A DNA stretch of 7,088 nt from an uncultured Rhodovulum sp. (GTDB lineage Bacteria; Pseudomonadota; Alphaproteobacteria; Rhodobacterales; Rhodobacteraceae). Shown one piece after another: positions 1 through 6,262 of the stretch. Made by a program: the position numbers and the translations under genes. The notes beneath the pieces were generated by a model. The model was given only the letters and a program-made list of their open reading frames with translations, was not told the origin of the DNA and did not search any database. Every line of letters begins with the position of its first letter. Within the stretch, counting starts at the first letter, position 1. Location of the stretch: assembly GCA_946221765.1 (NCBI GenBank), contig CAMIMK010000158.1, positions 1 to 7,088 on the forward strand. Direction: 5' to 3'.

Positions 1-321
1 GGGCAGGTGTTCGGTGCGAATGGCGGGAAGGCCGGCGGCCGCGGCGGCACGGGCCAGCCCCTGCCCTTCCCAGCCGATCCCGGCGTGGATATGGACGAGG
101 CCGGGCCGCAGTCGGGCGAGGAGTGAGTCGGGATCGGCAAAGTCCTGCGCCTCTCCCCCCTCCGCCCGCGCCGCCGCGACAAAGGCCGCGGCCGCCTCCG
201 GGAAGGCGAGCGTGACCCGCCAGCCCGAGGCGGCGAGCCCGCGCGCCAGCGTCAGCATGTGCCGGCCGAGGCCCGAGGGATCGGCGCTGTCGGTGGCGAG
301 GAGAACATGCGGGTCAGGCAT
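1..321 (-). CDS. Glycosyltransferase, GT4/GT-B type, N-terminal part (runs off left edge)
   Basis: The frame is open from an ATG at 321 to the window edge, giving 107 residues with no stop. The product begins MPDPHVLLATDSADPSGLGR and continues with HMLTLARGLAASGWRVTLAF. This is the first beta-strand, the Gly-rich loop (SGLGRH) and the first helix of a GT-B glycosyltransferase, where GT4 enzymes usually have G-G-x-E/R-H. A later stretch, RPGLVHIHAGIG, matches the usual 'PDVVHVH' strand of the N-terminal, acceptor-binding Rossmann domain. The nucleotide-sugar-binding C-terminal domain lies outside the window, so donor and acceptor cannot be inferred. The ATG overlaps the stop of the preceding glycosyltransferase-mutase gene by 8 bp (ATGCCTGA) and there is no convincing Shine-Dalgarno site, so translation is probably coupled by reinitiation. 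Another in-frame ATG sits at 327. It is the third cluster gene and probably acts on the same glycan in the cytoplasm. Confidence 0.85.
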   Translation of the reverse strand, partial: MPDPHVLLATDSADPSGLGRHMLTLARGLAASGWRVTLAFPEAAAAFVAAARAEGGEAQDFADPDSLLARLRPGLVHIHAGIGWEGQGLARAAAAAGLPAIRTEHLP

Positions 322-2650
322 CGGCATCGGCGGCGGCAGAGGCAGAGGTCGCAACGAGGGCCGCGGCCAGACGGCGGTGGGTGGCAAGGGCCTGCGCAAC
401 CACCTGATCCATGTTGAAATACTGATAGCTGCCGAGGCGTCCGGTGAAGACCACGCCGGGAAGGCTCTTTGCCAGCGCATCATACTGGCGGTAGAGGGCC
501 CGGTTCTCGGCGCGCGGGATCGGGTAGAAGGGATCGCCCTCGGCGCGCGGGATCTCGTAGGAAATCGTCGTGCGCGGATGAACCTGGCCGGTCAGGTGCT
601 TGTATTCCGTGATCCGGGTCCATGGCACGGACAGGTCGGGGAAATTGACGACGCCGACCTCCTGGAAGCGCCGCCGCTCAAGGGTCTCGAAGCGGAAGTC
701 GAGGCTGCGATAGGGCAGCGCCCCGAAGCGATGCCCGAAATAGCGGTCGATCGGGCCGGTATAGATCGTGAGCGGCGCCACAAGATCGAGGTCGTGGAAA
801 TCCGTCCCGAGGGCAAGGTCGATGCGCGGGTGGTCGAGCATCCGCTCGAACATCCGGGTATAGCCGTCGCGCGGCATCGCCTGGAACCGGTCGAGGAAAT
901 AGCGGTCGTCGTCGGTGACGCGCGCGGGCACGCGCGCGGTGACGCTGTGGTCGAGCGCGCTCGGGTCGAGCCCCCACTGCTTGCGGGTATATCCCTCGAA
1001 GAAGGTCTCGTAGAGCTGGGTGCCGACGCTGGAGACGACGGCGTCGCGGGCGGTGGCGATCCTCGCCACCGGCTCGGCGAGCCCGGCGAGCAGCGCCTCG
1101 GCCGCCGCGGCGTCGGGGACGTCCCGGCCGAAGATCGCGGCGAGGGTGGTGCGGTTGATCGGCATCGGCAGGCGGCGGCCCCCGACCTCGGCGAGGACGC
1201 GGTGCTCGTAGGGACGCCAGGCGGTGAAGCGGCTGAGATAGGCCACCACCTCGTCGGCGTTGGTGTGGAAGATATGCGGGCCATAGCGGTGGATCACGAT
1301 GCCGGCGGCATCGGGGGTGTCGAAGGCATTGCCGCCGACATGGGGGCGCGTGTCGCAGACGAGGACGCGCTTCCCCGACACCTCGGCCATCCGCTCGGCG
1401 ATCACGGCCCCGGCGACGACCACGTCATAGGGCGGGCGGATCGCACGACGCACCGCCGGGGCCGGCGGCCGGGGCGGACCGGAGGCCTTGCGCAGGATGG
1501 CGGCGTCGAGAAGCCCGGACATCGCGGCATGGGTCGTGTCCCAGGACAGGCCGGCGAGGTGCCGGTCGGTCGCAGGGCGCCAGGTCTCGCGGCCACCGGC
1601 GAGGGCCGCGTCGCAGGCGGCAATGAAGGCCTCCGCGCCGTCGGCGATGCGGACGCCGGGCAAAGATCCGTACCCGCGCACCACGTCGCGGACCGGGGTC
1701 GAGACGACCGGGCAGCCCGCGGCGAGGTATTCGGGCGTCTTGGTCGGGCTGATGAAGCGGGTGGCCGCGTTCAGCGCAAAGGGCATCAGCGCCACGTCCC
1801 AGCCGGCCATGTAGGCGGGCAGGTCGGCATAGGCCCGCTGGCCGAGCCAATGGATGTTCGGGGCCCGCGGCAGGCGCGCGGGGGCGATCTTCACGACCGG
1901 GCCGACCATGACGAAGGACCAGCCGGGGCGGGCGGCGGCGGTGGCGGCGAGAAGATCGAGGTCGAGGCGCTCGTCGATGACGCCGGCATAGCCGAGGCGG
2001 GGGCCGGGAAGGCCCTGCTGGTCCGGCGGCGGCGCGAGGCCGGTGCGGGCGCGGCGGAAATGGTCCTGGTCGACGCTGGACGGGAAGGCGTGGATATTGT
2101 CATGGCGGCCGCGCTTCGCCTCGAAGATCGCCTGCCCGCCGGTCAGGACGAGATCGGCGGCGGCGATGAGCGCCGCCTCGTTCTCGCCCAGGTCCGGCGG
2201 GGCGAAATCGAAGGCGGCGAGTTCGTCCATGCAGTCGTAGACGACGGCCGCAGCCGTCTCGGCGAGATGCGCCGCCGCCGGCCAGTGCATCGGGGTGTAG
2301 AACCAGAGAACCGGCGCCCGGAGCGAGAGGAGCGCCCCCATCTGGTCGTAGAGGCCGGCGAGCAGAGGCCTTGCCTCCTCCGGCGCGGCGCGGTCGGGAA
2401 TGCGGGGGCGGACGGCGGTGACCGGCGTCCCGTCGAAGGCGTGGAACTCGAGATAGGCGAGGTGATGCGCGGTCGGGATCGCCTCCTCGACGAAGAGGAT
2501 GCGGCGATGGCGGGCGAAGCGCGCCATCAGATGCTGCGGTCGCTGGAAGACGAAATCCCAGCGCAGATGCGAGAAGCAGACGAGGTCGCCCTCAGGCAGC
2601 TCGGGACTTTTCGCGGCGCGCGCGATCGACAAGGGCCGCAAATCGTTCAA
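314..2650 (-). CDS. glf: Two-domain protein: GT-B glycosyltransferase fused to UDP-galactopyranose mutase (FAD loop missing)
   Basis: About 778 residues from a TTG at 2650. Residues ~20-390 are a GT-B glycosyltransferase: FSHLRWDFVFQRPQHL (26-41) is a recognisable N-terminal signature, and SPTKTPEYLAAGCPVVST (301-318) is the donor-binding segment with its conserved Glu. A Pro-rich linker (~391-407) leads to a UDP-galactopyranose mutase domain (~407-770), which in the family converts UDP-Galp to UDP-Galf with reduced FAD. Visible mutase motifs are HVGGNAFD (437-444), HRYGPHIFHT (454-463), GYTRKQWG with Trp559, RVPAR with Arg577, DRYF with Tyr584, IYTGPIDRYFGHRFGALPYR, WTRITEYKH with Arg679, DPFYP with Tyr709, and GRLGSYQYFNM with Tyr744. 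The usual Asp two residues after that Tyr is Asn746. The N-terminal GxGxxG FAD loop is absent: YDVVV joins directly to AGAVIAERM, about five residues short. Start choice: GGGAGA (2662-2657) lies 6 nt upstream of this TTG, so the gene overlaps the preceding one by 59 bp. TTG 2632 is an alternative; the ATG at 2809 is unlikely. The fused pair suggests Galf supply coupled to Galf or galactan transfer (inference). Confidence 0.88.
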   Translation of the reverse strand: MNDLRPLSIARAAKSPELPEGDLVCFSHLRWDFVFQRPQHLMARFARHRRILFVEEAIPTAHHLAYLEFHAFDGTPVTAVRPRIPDRAAPEEARPLLAGLYDQMGALLSLRAPVLWFYTPMHWPAAAHLAETAAAVVYDCMDELAAFDFAPPDLGENEAALIAAADLVLTGGQAIFEAKRGRHDNIHAFPSSVDQDHFRRARTGLAPPPDQQGLPGPRLGYAGVIDERLDLDLLAATAAARPGWSFVMVGPVVKIAPARLPRAPNIHWLGQRAYADLPAYMAGWDVALMPFALNAATRFISPTKTPEYLAAGCPVVSTPVRDVVRGYGSLPGVRIADGAEAFIAACDAALAGGRETWRPATDRHLAGLSWDTTHAAMSGLLDAAILRKASGPPRPPAPAVRRAIRPPYDVVVAGAVIAERMAEVSGKRVLVCDTRPHVGGNAFDTPDAAGIVIHRYGPHIFHTNADEVVAYLSRFTAWRPYEHRVLAEVGGRRLPMPINRTTLAAIFGRDVPDAAAAEALLAGLAEPVARIATARDAVVSSVGTQLYETFFEGYTRKQWGLDPSALDHSVTARVPARVTDDDRYFLDRFQAMPRDGYTRMFERMLDHPRIDLALGTDFHDLDLVAPLTIYTGPIDRYFGHRFGALPYRSLDFRFETLERRRFQEVGVVNFPDLSVPWTRITEYKHLTGQVHPRTTISYEIPRAEGDPFYPIPRAENRALYRQYDALAKSLPGVVFTGRLGSYQYFNMDQVVAQALATHRRLAAALVATSASAAADADA

Positions 2651-3737
2651 TCGTCTTCTCCCAGACCCAGTTTTCGAGAACCACCCGGCGCGGCGCGAGG
2701 TTCGGCGCCGCGCCGAGCAGGTGGAGGATCGCCTCGGCGAAATGCTCCGGCGCAGCCGTGAGTCCGGTGTCGGGGCGGATGTAGGCGAGGCCGCAGCGGA
2801 GGCGCGCATTGGCGAGCACCGGCAGGCCGGCGAGCATGTATTCGGTCAGGATGGCCGGGGCGCCGTCCTCCTCGCCACAGACGACGCCGATGCGGGTGCG
2901 GTTCATCAGGGCGTTGACGTCCCGGTAGGACAGTCCGGGCGGGCCGAGGCAGAGGATGTTGAGGCCGCGGCGGGCGATCTCGGCCCGGATCGCCTCGGCA
3001 TCCTCGCCATAGCCGAAGACGCAGAGGCCACGGAGCGTCGGCGGCAGGCGGGCGAAGGCGTCGAGCAGGATGTCGTGGCGCTTGTAGGGCTGCGCGGCCG
3101 CGACATAGATCACGTCGAAGTCCTTGCGCGCGCCGGTGGGAAAGAAGGTCTCGGGCGAGGCGAATTCCGGCCCCACCGGCATCGTCGCGCTGACGGCCCC
3201 GGGGTGGCGGGCGCGGATCTCCTCCGCCTGCCAGTCGGCGCTCGTCAGGAACAGGTCGATGTGGCGGCTGATGGCTTCGGGGATGCGCAGCGCCGGCGCG
3301 TCGATCGAATTGTAGACCCGGACGCTCGCCGCAGAGCGCGCGAGGATCGCGGCATCGACCCCGAGCCCCCAGGTGCAGAGAATGGCCGGCGGCCCGAAGG
3401 CATCGAGATGCGCGAGGATGTCGGCCGAAGGATGGGGCGCGGGTCCATCCGCGCGGAACGCCCGGCGCAGCGGCCGGCCGCCCGCATCCGCGCAGCGGGC
3501 GGCATCGGTGCCGGCGAAGCTCCAGACCTCCGCAGTCTCGGCAAGGCCGGCCCGGACCGCGGCGAGCGGGAGGCGCTCGAGATAGCTGCCGGTGACCTCG
3601 GGCGCGTCGGGGATGGCCCGCCCCGCCCCCGCCGCGGCCCGCGCCCAGGCGGCCCGGTAGTCCGGGGCGATGTCGGGGGGTGGCTCGACGGGGAGCGGCG
3701 TGCAGAAATCCGAAATCGCCACGATCCGTTCCGCCAC
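2592..3737 (-). CDS. Glycosyltransferase, GT4 family
   Basis: A 381-residue soluble protein, normal length for a GT4 GT-B enzyme, presumably moving a sugar from a nucleotide-sugar donor to a growing surface glycan at the cytoplasmic face. The C-terminal half carries the family features: strand DVIYVAAAQPYKRHD (208-222, where GT4 proteins usually have 'xVGRLxxxKG'), the FGYGED turn (241-246), LGPPGLSYRDVNALM (263-278, the 'LG.v..eel..ly' segment), and GEEDGAPAILTEYMLAG (288-304) followed by LPVLAN. The last but one is the E-x7-E donor-phosphate motif, with Asp in place of the first Glu if the spacing is kept. The N-terminal half is divergent and no acceptor can be named. I chose GTG 3737 because AGGGAGG (3749-3743) sits 5 nt upstream; the in-frame ATG at 3764 has no ribosome-binding site. 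It is first in the minus-strand glycan cluster, 211 bp after ydhP, and overlaps the next gene by 59 bp. Confidence 0.88.
   Translation of the reverse strand: MAERIVAISDFCTPLPVEPPPDIAPDYRAAWARAAAGAGRAIPDAPEVTGSYLERLPLAAVRAGLAETAEVWSFAGTDAARCADAGGRPLRRAFRADGPAPHPSADILAHLDAFGPPAILCTWGLGVDAAILARSAASVRVYNSIDAPALRIPEAISRHIDLFLTSADWQAEEIRARHPGAVSATMPVGPEFASPETFFPTGARKDFDVIYVAAAQPYKRHDILLDAFARLPPTLRGLCVFGYGEDAEAIRAEIARRGLNILCLGPPGLSYRDVNALMNRTRIGVVCGEEDGAPAILTEYMLAGLPVLANARLRCGLAYIRPDTGLTAAPEHFAEAILHLLGAAPNLAPRRVVLENWVWEKTIERFAALVDRARREKSRAA
2657..2662 (-). promoter_or_regulatory. Shine-Dalgarno site deciding a TTG start for the fusion gene
   Basis: On the minus strand GGGAGA is followed after 6 nt (AGACGA) by TTG at 2650, in frame with the glycosyltransferase-mutase. 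No ATG exists in this frame between 2809 and the first conserved residues, and coding from 2809 would give a low-complexity Arg/Ser-rich leader that merely reads the previous gene out of frame. The site lies inside the 3' end of the upstream glycosyltransferase gene, as expected for coupled genes. Confidence 0.55.
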
Positions 3738-3742
3738 ACCAG

Positions 3743-3749
3743 CCTCCCT
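3743..3749 (-). promoter_or_regulatory. Strong Shine-Dalgarno site deciding a GTG start for the first glycosyltransferase
   Basis: AGGGAGG on the minus strand lies 5 nt before GTG 3737. It is a near-complete anti-16S match, whereas the ATG 27 nt further upstream (3764) has no purine-rich stretch before it. This sets the start of the GT4 protein as MAERIVAISDF. Confidence 0.75.
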
Positions 3750-3799
3750 GGACTGAAGAGGCATCTAGGCGGGCACCGACCGAATGCACGGCGAAAGTG

Positions 3800-3815
3800 A
3801 CTGATCCAGATCAGT
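3800..3815. promoter_or_regulatory. CRP/FNR-type palindrome upstream of the glycan cluster
   Basis: ACTGATCCAGATCAGT has two perfect 7-bp arms (ACTGATC / GATCAGT) around a 2-bp centre. Its core TGAT-N4-ATCA matches the FNR-family half-site spacing; the FNR consensus TTGAT-N4-ATCAA is met at 8 of 10 positions, with C and G at the outer ends. It lies 62 bp upstream of the GTG of the first glycosyltransferase and about 135 bp past the ydhP stop, so the glycosyltransferase cluster is the natural target. I see no good -10/-35 pair to fix its position relative to a transcription start. The motif is seen directly; control by an FNR/FixK/DNR-type regulator is inference. Confidence 0.45.
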
Positions 3816-3899
3816 ATTGCCGCGGGGTGTCGGCTGTCACCGGATGACGGCCGGGGTCATGCAGTCGTGGCGGAAAGCGGCGGATGTCGCGAACAGCCC

Positions 3900-3936
3900 G
3901 AGCGCCCGTTCGGGGCAGCAGAGCGGAAGGGCGCTC
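3900..3936 (-). terminator. Inverted repeat after ydhP, possible weak terminator or processing hairpin
   Basis: GAGCGCCC (3900-3907) and GGGCGCTC (3929-3936) form a perfect 8-bp GC-rich stem with a 21-nt loop, beginning 12 bp beyond the ydhP stop. There is no T-run after the stem on the minus strand, so it is not a classic intrinsic terminator. It could stabilise the ydhP mRNA end, help Rho-dependent termination, or be a chance pairing in GC-rich DNA. Between it and the first glycosyltransferase gene I see only the palindrome at 3800-3815. Confidence 0.35.
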
Positions 3937-3948
3937 ACATCGCCACCG

Positions 3949-5190
3949 TCAGGCGCCGCAGGCGACTGCGGGCGGGGCCTGTCTGCGGCGGCCGAGCCAG
4001 ACCAGAACCAGCCCCGCCGTGGCGGTCAGGCTGCCGATGATCGGCACGGCGGCATATCCGAGGCCTGCGCCGATCACCGCTCCGCCCAGCGCCGCGCCGA
4101 TGGCATTGCCGAGATTGAAGGCGCCGACGTTGACCGAGGAGGCGAGACCCGGCGCCTCGGCGGCGGCCTGCATCACCCGCATCTGCACCGGCGGCACGAT
4201 GCCGAAGGCGGCCGTGCCCCAGGCGAAGAGCGTGACGGCTGCGCCGGCGGGCGTACCGAGCGTCCAGGGCGCGACGAGGAGGATCACGGCCAGCGCGCCG
4301 AGGAAGATCGCCGTTGCCCCGTCGAGCGACCAGTCCGCCAGCCGCCCGCCGAGCCAGTTGCCAAAGGTGAAGCCGAGCCCGATCAGCATCAGCGCCGCTG
4401 TCACGAAGGCGCCGGAGGCATCGGTGACCGTCTCGAGGATCGGCGCGACATAGGTGTAGAAGGCAAACATCGCGCTCGCGCCCAGGATGGTGGTGAGAAG
4501 CGCCACCAGCACCTCGGGCCGGACAAGGACGCGCAGCTCGCGCCACACCTCCGGCCGCTCGGCGGTCCCGCCGGCGGGGAGCGCCAGCCTGAGGGCCGCG
4601 ATCGTCAGCAGCCCGAGCACGGCCGTGCCGACGAAAGCCGCGCGCCAGCCGATTGTCTGGCCGACCCAGGTCGCCACCGGAACGCCGCCGATGTTGGCGA
4701 TGGTGAGGCCCATGAACATCGCGGCGACCGCGCTCGCCTGCCGCTTCTTCGGCACCACGCGCGCGGCCACCACCGCGCCGAGGCCGAAGAAGGCGCCATG
4801 GTTGACGCTCGTGACCATGCGGGAGAGGAGCAGCGTCCAGTAGCCGGGCGCGAGCGCCGACATCAGGTTGCCGAGCGTAAAGATCGCCATCAGGGCAATG
4901 AGCGCCGTGCGCTTGCCGAACCGGGCGAAGAGCAGCGTCATCACCGGAGCGCCGAGGGTCACCCCGAGGGCATAGGCGCTGACGAGCAGCCCCGCCGCGG
5001 GGATGGAGACGCCCACCCCCTCCGCGATGACCGGCAGCATGCCCATCGGCGAGAATTCGGTGACGCCGATGCCGAAGGCGCCGATGGCGAGCGCCAGAAG
5101 CGCCCAGGTGGCGGCGTGTGTCCTGTCCGGGCCTTCGGATCCGGACGGGGAGGCGGGGATCCTGGCACGATCGACGGTCGAGACCTGCAT
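3949..5190 (-). CDS. ydhP: MFS efflux transporter, DHA1 family, YdhP-like
   Basis: A 413-residue inner-membrane protein with about 12 hydrophobic segments after a ~27-residue polar N-terminus. It closely follows what I recall of E. coli YdhP: WALLALAIGAFGIGVTEFSP in TM1, then PMGMLPVIAEGVGVSIPAAG, MAIFTLGNLMSALAP, SVNHGAFFGLGAVVAA, MFMGLTIANIGGVPVATW, and near the C-terminus VPPVQMRVMQAAAEAPGLAS followed by NVGAFNLGNAIGAALGGAVI. Members of the AraJ/PbuE/YdhP group are proton-driven drug or metabolite exporters, but the YdhP substrate is not something I can state. Start: ATG 5190 has GAGGAG (5205-5200) 9 nt upstream and gives a YdhP-like length; longer frames to 5496 run through the divergent lysR gene. 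The gene is divergent from a LysR regulator, a common arrangement for such exporters, and probably controlled by it (inference). Confidence 0.92.
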   Translation of the reverse strand: MQVSTVDRARIPASPSGSEGPDRTHAATWALLALAIGAFGIGVTEFSPMGMLPVIAEGVGVSIPAAGLLVSAYALGVTLGAPVMTLLFARFGKRTALIALMAIFTLGNLMSALAPGYWTLLLSRMVTSVNHGAFFGLGAVVAARVVPKKRQASAVAAMFMGLTIANIGGVPVATWVGQTIGWRAAFVGTAVLGLLTIAALRLALPAGGTAERPEVWRELRVLVRPEVLVALLTTILGASAMFAFYTYVAPILETVTDASGAFVTAALMLIGLGFTFGNWLGGRLADWSLDGATAIFLGALAVILLVAPWTLGTPAGAAVTLFAWGTAAFGIVPPVQMRVMQAAAEAPGLASSVNVGAFNLGNAIGAALGGAVIGAGLGYAAVPIIGSLTATAGLVLVWLGRRRQAPPAVACGA

Positions 5191-5258
5191 GGCTTCTGTC
5201 TCCTCTGCCCGTGAGGGGCCACGGGTCCACGGCCGCCATCTTGCAGCGCAGGACCGGC

Positions 5259-5266
5259 TTGATAAT
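5259..5266. promoter_or_regulatory. Probable overlapping -10 region of the divergent ydhP/lysR promoters
   Basis: TTGATAAT is the only AT-rich patch in the 127-bp spacer. On the plus strand GATAAT (5261-5266) is a fair -10 for lysR, and on the minus strand TATCAA (5264-5259) could serve ydhP. A TTGCAG at 5241 is only 14 bp from GATAAT, too short for a standard -35, so upstream elements are uncertain. The call rests on composition and position alone. Confidence 0.3.
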
Positions 5267-5288
5267 CGGCCGCCGGTGCACATCATCC

Positions 5289-5303
5289 GTGAACTGCATT
5301 CAC
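5289..5303. promoter_or_regulatory. LysR-type operator (T-N11-A box) in the divergent spacer
   Basis: GTGAACTGCATTCAC has perfect 5-bp arms (GTGAA / TTCAC) around a 5-bp centre and contains T5290-N11-A5302, the defining LysR box geometry with dyad symmetry. It lies 14 bp before the likely lysR ATG (5318) and 98 bp before the ydhP ATG. If GATAAT at 5261 is the lysR -10, the box would be just downstream of the lysR start site and suited to autorepression. If TATCAA is the ydhP -10, the box centre would be roughly 40-45 bp upstream of that start, suited to activation. Both roles are inferred. Confidence 0.55.
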
Positions 5304-5317
5304 AGATGGCGGGCAGC

Positions 5318-6262
5318 ATGGACAACCGGGCGGGCGAGATGGCGGTGTTCCTGCGGGTGGTGGACACCGGCAGCTTCTCCGAGGCGGCCCGCCAGATGCG
5401 GATGACCCCCTCCAGCGTCTCGAAGCTGATCGGGCGCATCGAGCTGCGGCTCGGCGTCCGCCTGCTCGAGCGCTCCACCCGCCGGCTCTCGCTCACCGCC
5501 GAGGGACAGACCTATGCCGAACGCAGCCGGACGCTGCTCGCGGAGATCAGCGAGATCGAGCAGAGCCTGTCCCAGGACGCAGCCTGCGTGGGCGGCATCC
5601 TGCGGGTGACGGCCTCTGTCGGCGTCGGCATGGTCGGGGTCCAGCCGCTGCTGCCGGCCTTCTGGGCGACCTATCCGAAAGTGGTGGTCGACCTGTCTCT
5701 GTCGGACGAGATCGTCGACCTCTATCTCGACCGGACCGATGTCGCCTTCCGCGTCGGCCCGCTCGCGGATTCCAGCCTGACGGCCGTGAAGCTCGGCATG
5801 ACCCCGCGCAAGATCGTCGCCGCGCCCGCCTATCTCGCCCGCCGCGGGATGCCGCGCACCGCCGAGGATCTCGCCCGCCACGACTGTCTCGGCTTCAACT
5901 TCCGCCGCTCGGCCCCGGTCTGGCCGCTGCGCGAGAGCGGGCGGATCGTCGATCGCGGCGTCAGCGGCCCGCTCCTCGCCAACAATGGCGAGACGGTTCG
6001 GCAGATGGCGCTGGCGGGCATGGGACTCGCGCGGATGGGCGCGTTCCACATCCGCGACGACCTGCGCGCGGGGGCACTGGTCGAGGTCCTCGCCGACAGC
6101 GTGGACGGGGATACCGAGGACATCCACGCCCTCTTCCTCGGCGGTGCGCACCTGCCACGCCGCGTCCGCGCCTTCCTCGACTTCATGACGCCCCGCCTGC
6201 GCGCGCTGCTCGGCGAGGACGAGGCCGTTTCCACGCCGTCCGGGGGCAGTTCTACCTTATGA
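5318..6262 (+). CDS. LysR-type transcriptional regulator
   Basis: A 314-residue protein of standard LysR length. The winged helix-turn-helix spans about residues 5-65: EMAVFLRVVDTGSFSEAARQ, MRMTPSSVSKLIGRIE (recognition helix), LGVRLLERSTRRLSLTAEG (wing). A linker helix follows (~66-88), then a periplasmic-binding-protein-like effector domain (~92-300) starting GGILRVTASVGVG, with DVAFRVGPLADSSL and LLANNGETVRQMALAGMGLA typical of the CrgA/YafC-like subgroup. It acts as a DNA-binding oligomer responding to a small ligand that cannot be guessed. Start: ATG 5318 (MDNRAGEM) fits related proteins. ATG 5306 is an alternative, but it falls 3 bp after the predicted operator, and the frame further upstream only shadows ydhP. 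No strong ribosome-binding site is visible for either. It is divergent from ydhP, its likely target, and its 3' end overlaps the convergent glycerate kinase gene by 11 bp. Confidence 0.92.
   Translation: MDNRAGEMAVFLRVVDTGSFSEAARQMRMTPSSVSKLIGRIELRLGVRLLERSTRRLSLTAEGQTYAERSRTLLAEISEIEQSLSQDAACVGGILRVTASVGVGMVGVQPLLPAFWATYPKVVVDLSLSDEIVDLYLDRTDVAFRVGPLADSSLTAVKLGMTPRKIVAAPAYLARRGMPRTAEDLARHDCLGFNFRRSAPVWPLRESGRIVDRGVSGPLLANNGETVRQMALAGMGLARMGAFHIRDDLRAGALVEVLADSVDGDTEDIHALFLGGAHLPRRVRAFLDFMTPRLRALLGEDEAVSTPSGGSSTL

Noticed and set aside
14..2761. Plus-strand open frame of 915 codons opposite the glycan genes
   Set aside because: It is low-complexity, rich in Gly, Arg, Asp, Ala and Glu, with no recognisable domain. 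It mirrors the codon pattern of the real minus-strand genes in GC-rich DNA, where antisense stops are rare. The minus strand carries clear conserved motifs throughout.
2651..2809. N-terminal extension of the fusion gene to the ATG at 2809
   Set aside because: The added 53 residues are Ser/Arg-rich nonsense overlapping the upstream gene by about 218 bp, and conserved glycosyltransferase sequence begins only near GDLVCFSHLRWDF.
2647..3789. Second long minus-strand frame overlapping the GT4 glycosyltransferase
   Set aside because: The product is an Arg/Pro/Gly-rich out-of-frame reading; the GT4 frame beside it carries the family motifs and a strong ribosome-binding site.
3817..5214. Plus-strand open frame of 465 codons opposite ydhP
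   Set aside because: The composition is dominated by Arg, Gly, Asp, Glu and His without any fold or motif, and it lies entirely over a well-conserved membrane transporter on the other strand.
5003..5317. Upstream extension of the lysR frame
   Set aside because: The extension covers the ydhP 5' end and the divergent promoter spacer, and LysR proteins normally begin a few residues before the helix-turn-helix, as they do from ATG 5318.
5191..5496. Upstream extension of the ydhP frame
   Set aside because: It would run antisense through the lysR DNA-binding domain and add a long non-membrane leader; ATG 5190 has its own GAGGAG site and matches YdhP length.
5300..6151. Minus-strand open frame of 283 codons opposite lysR
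   Set aside because: It is a charged, low-complexity shadow of the lysR coding strand with no recognisable domain.
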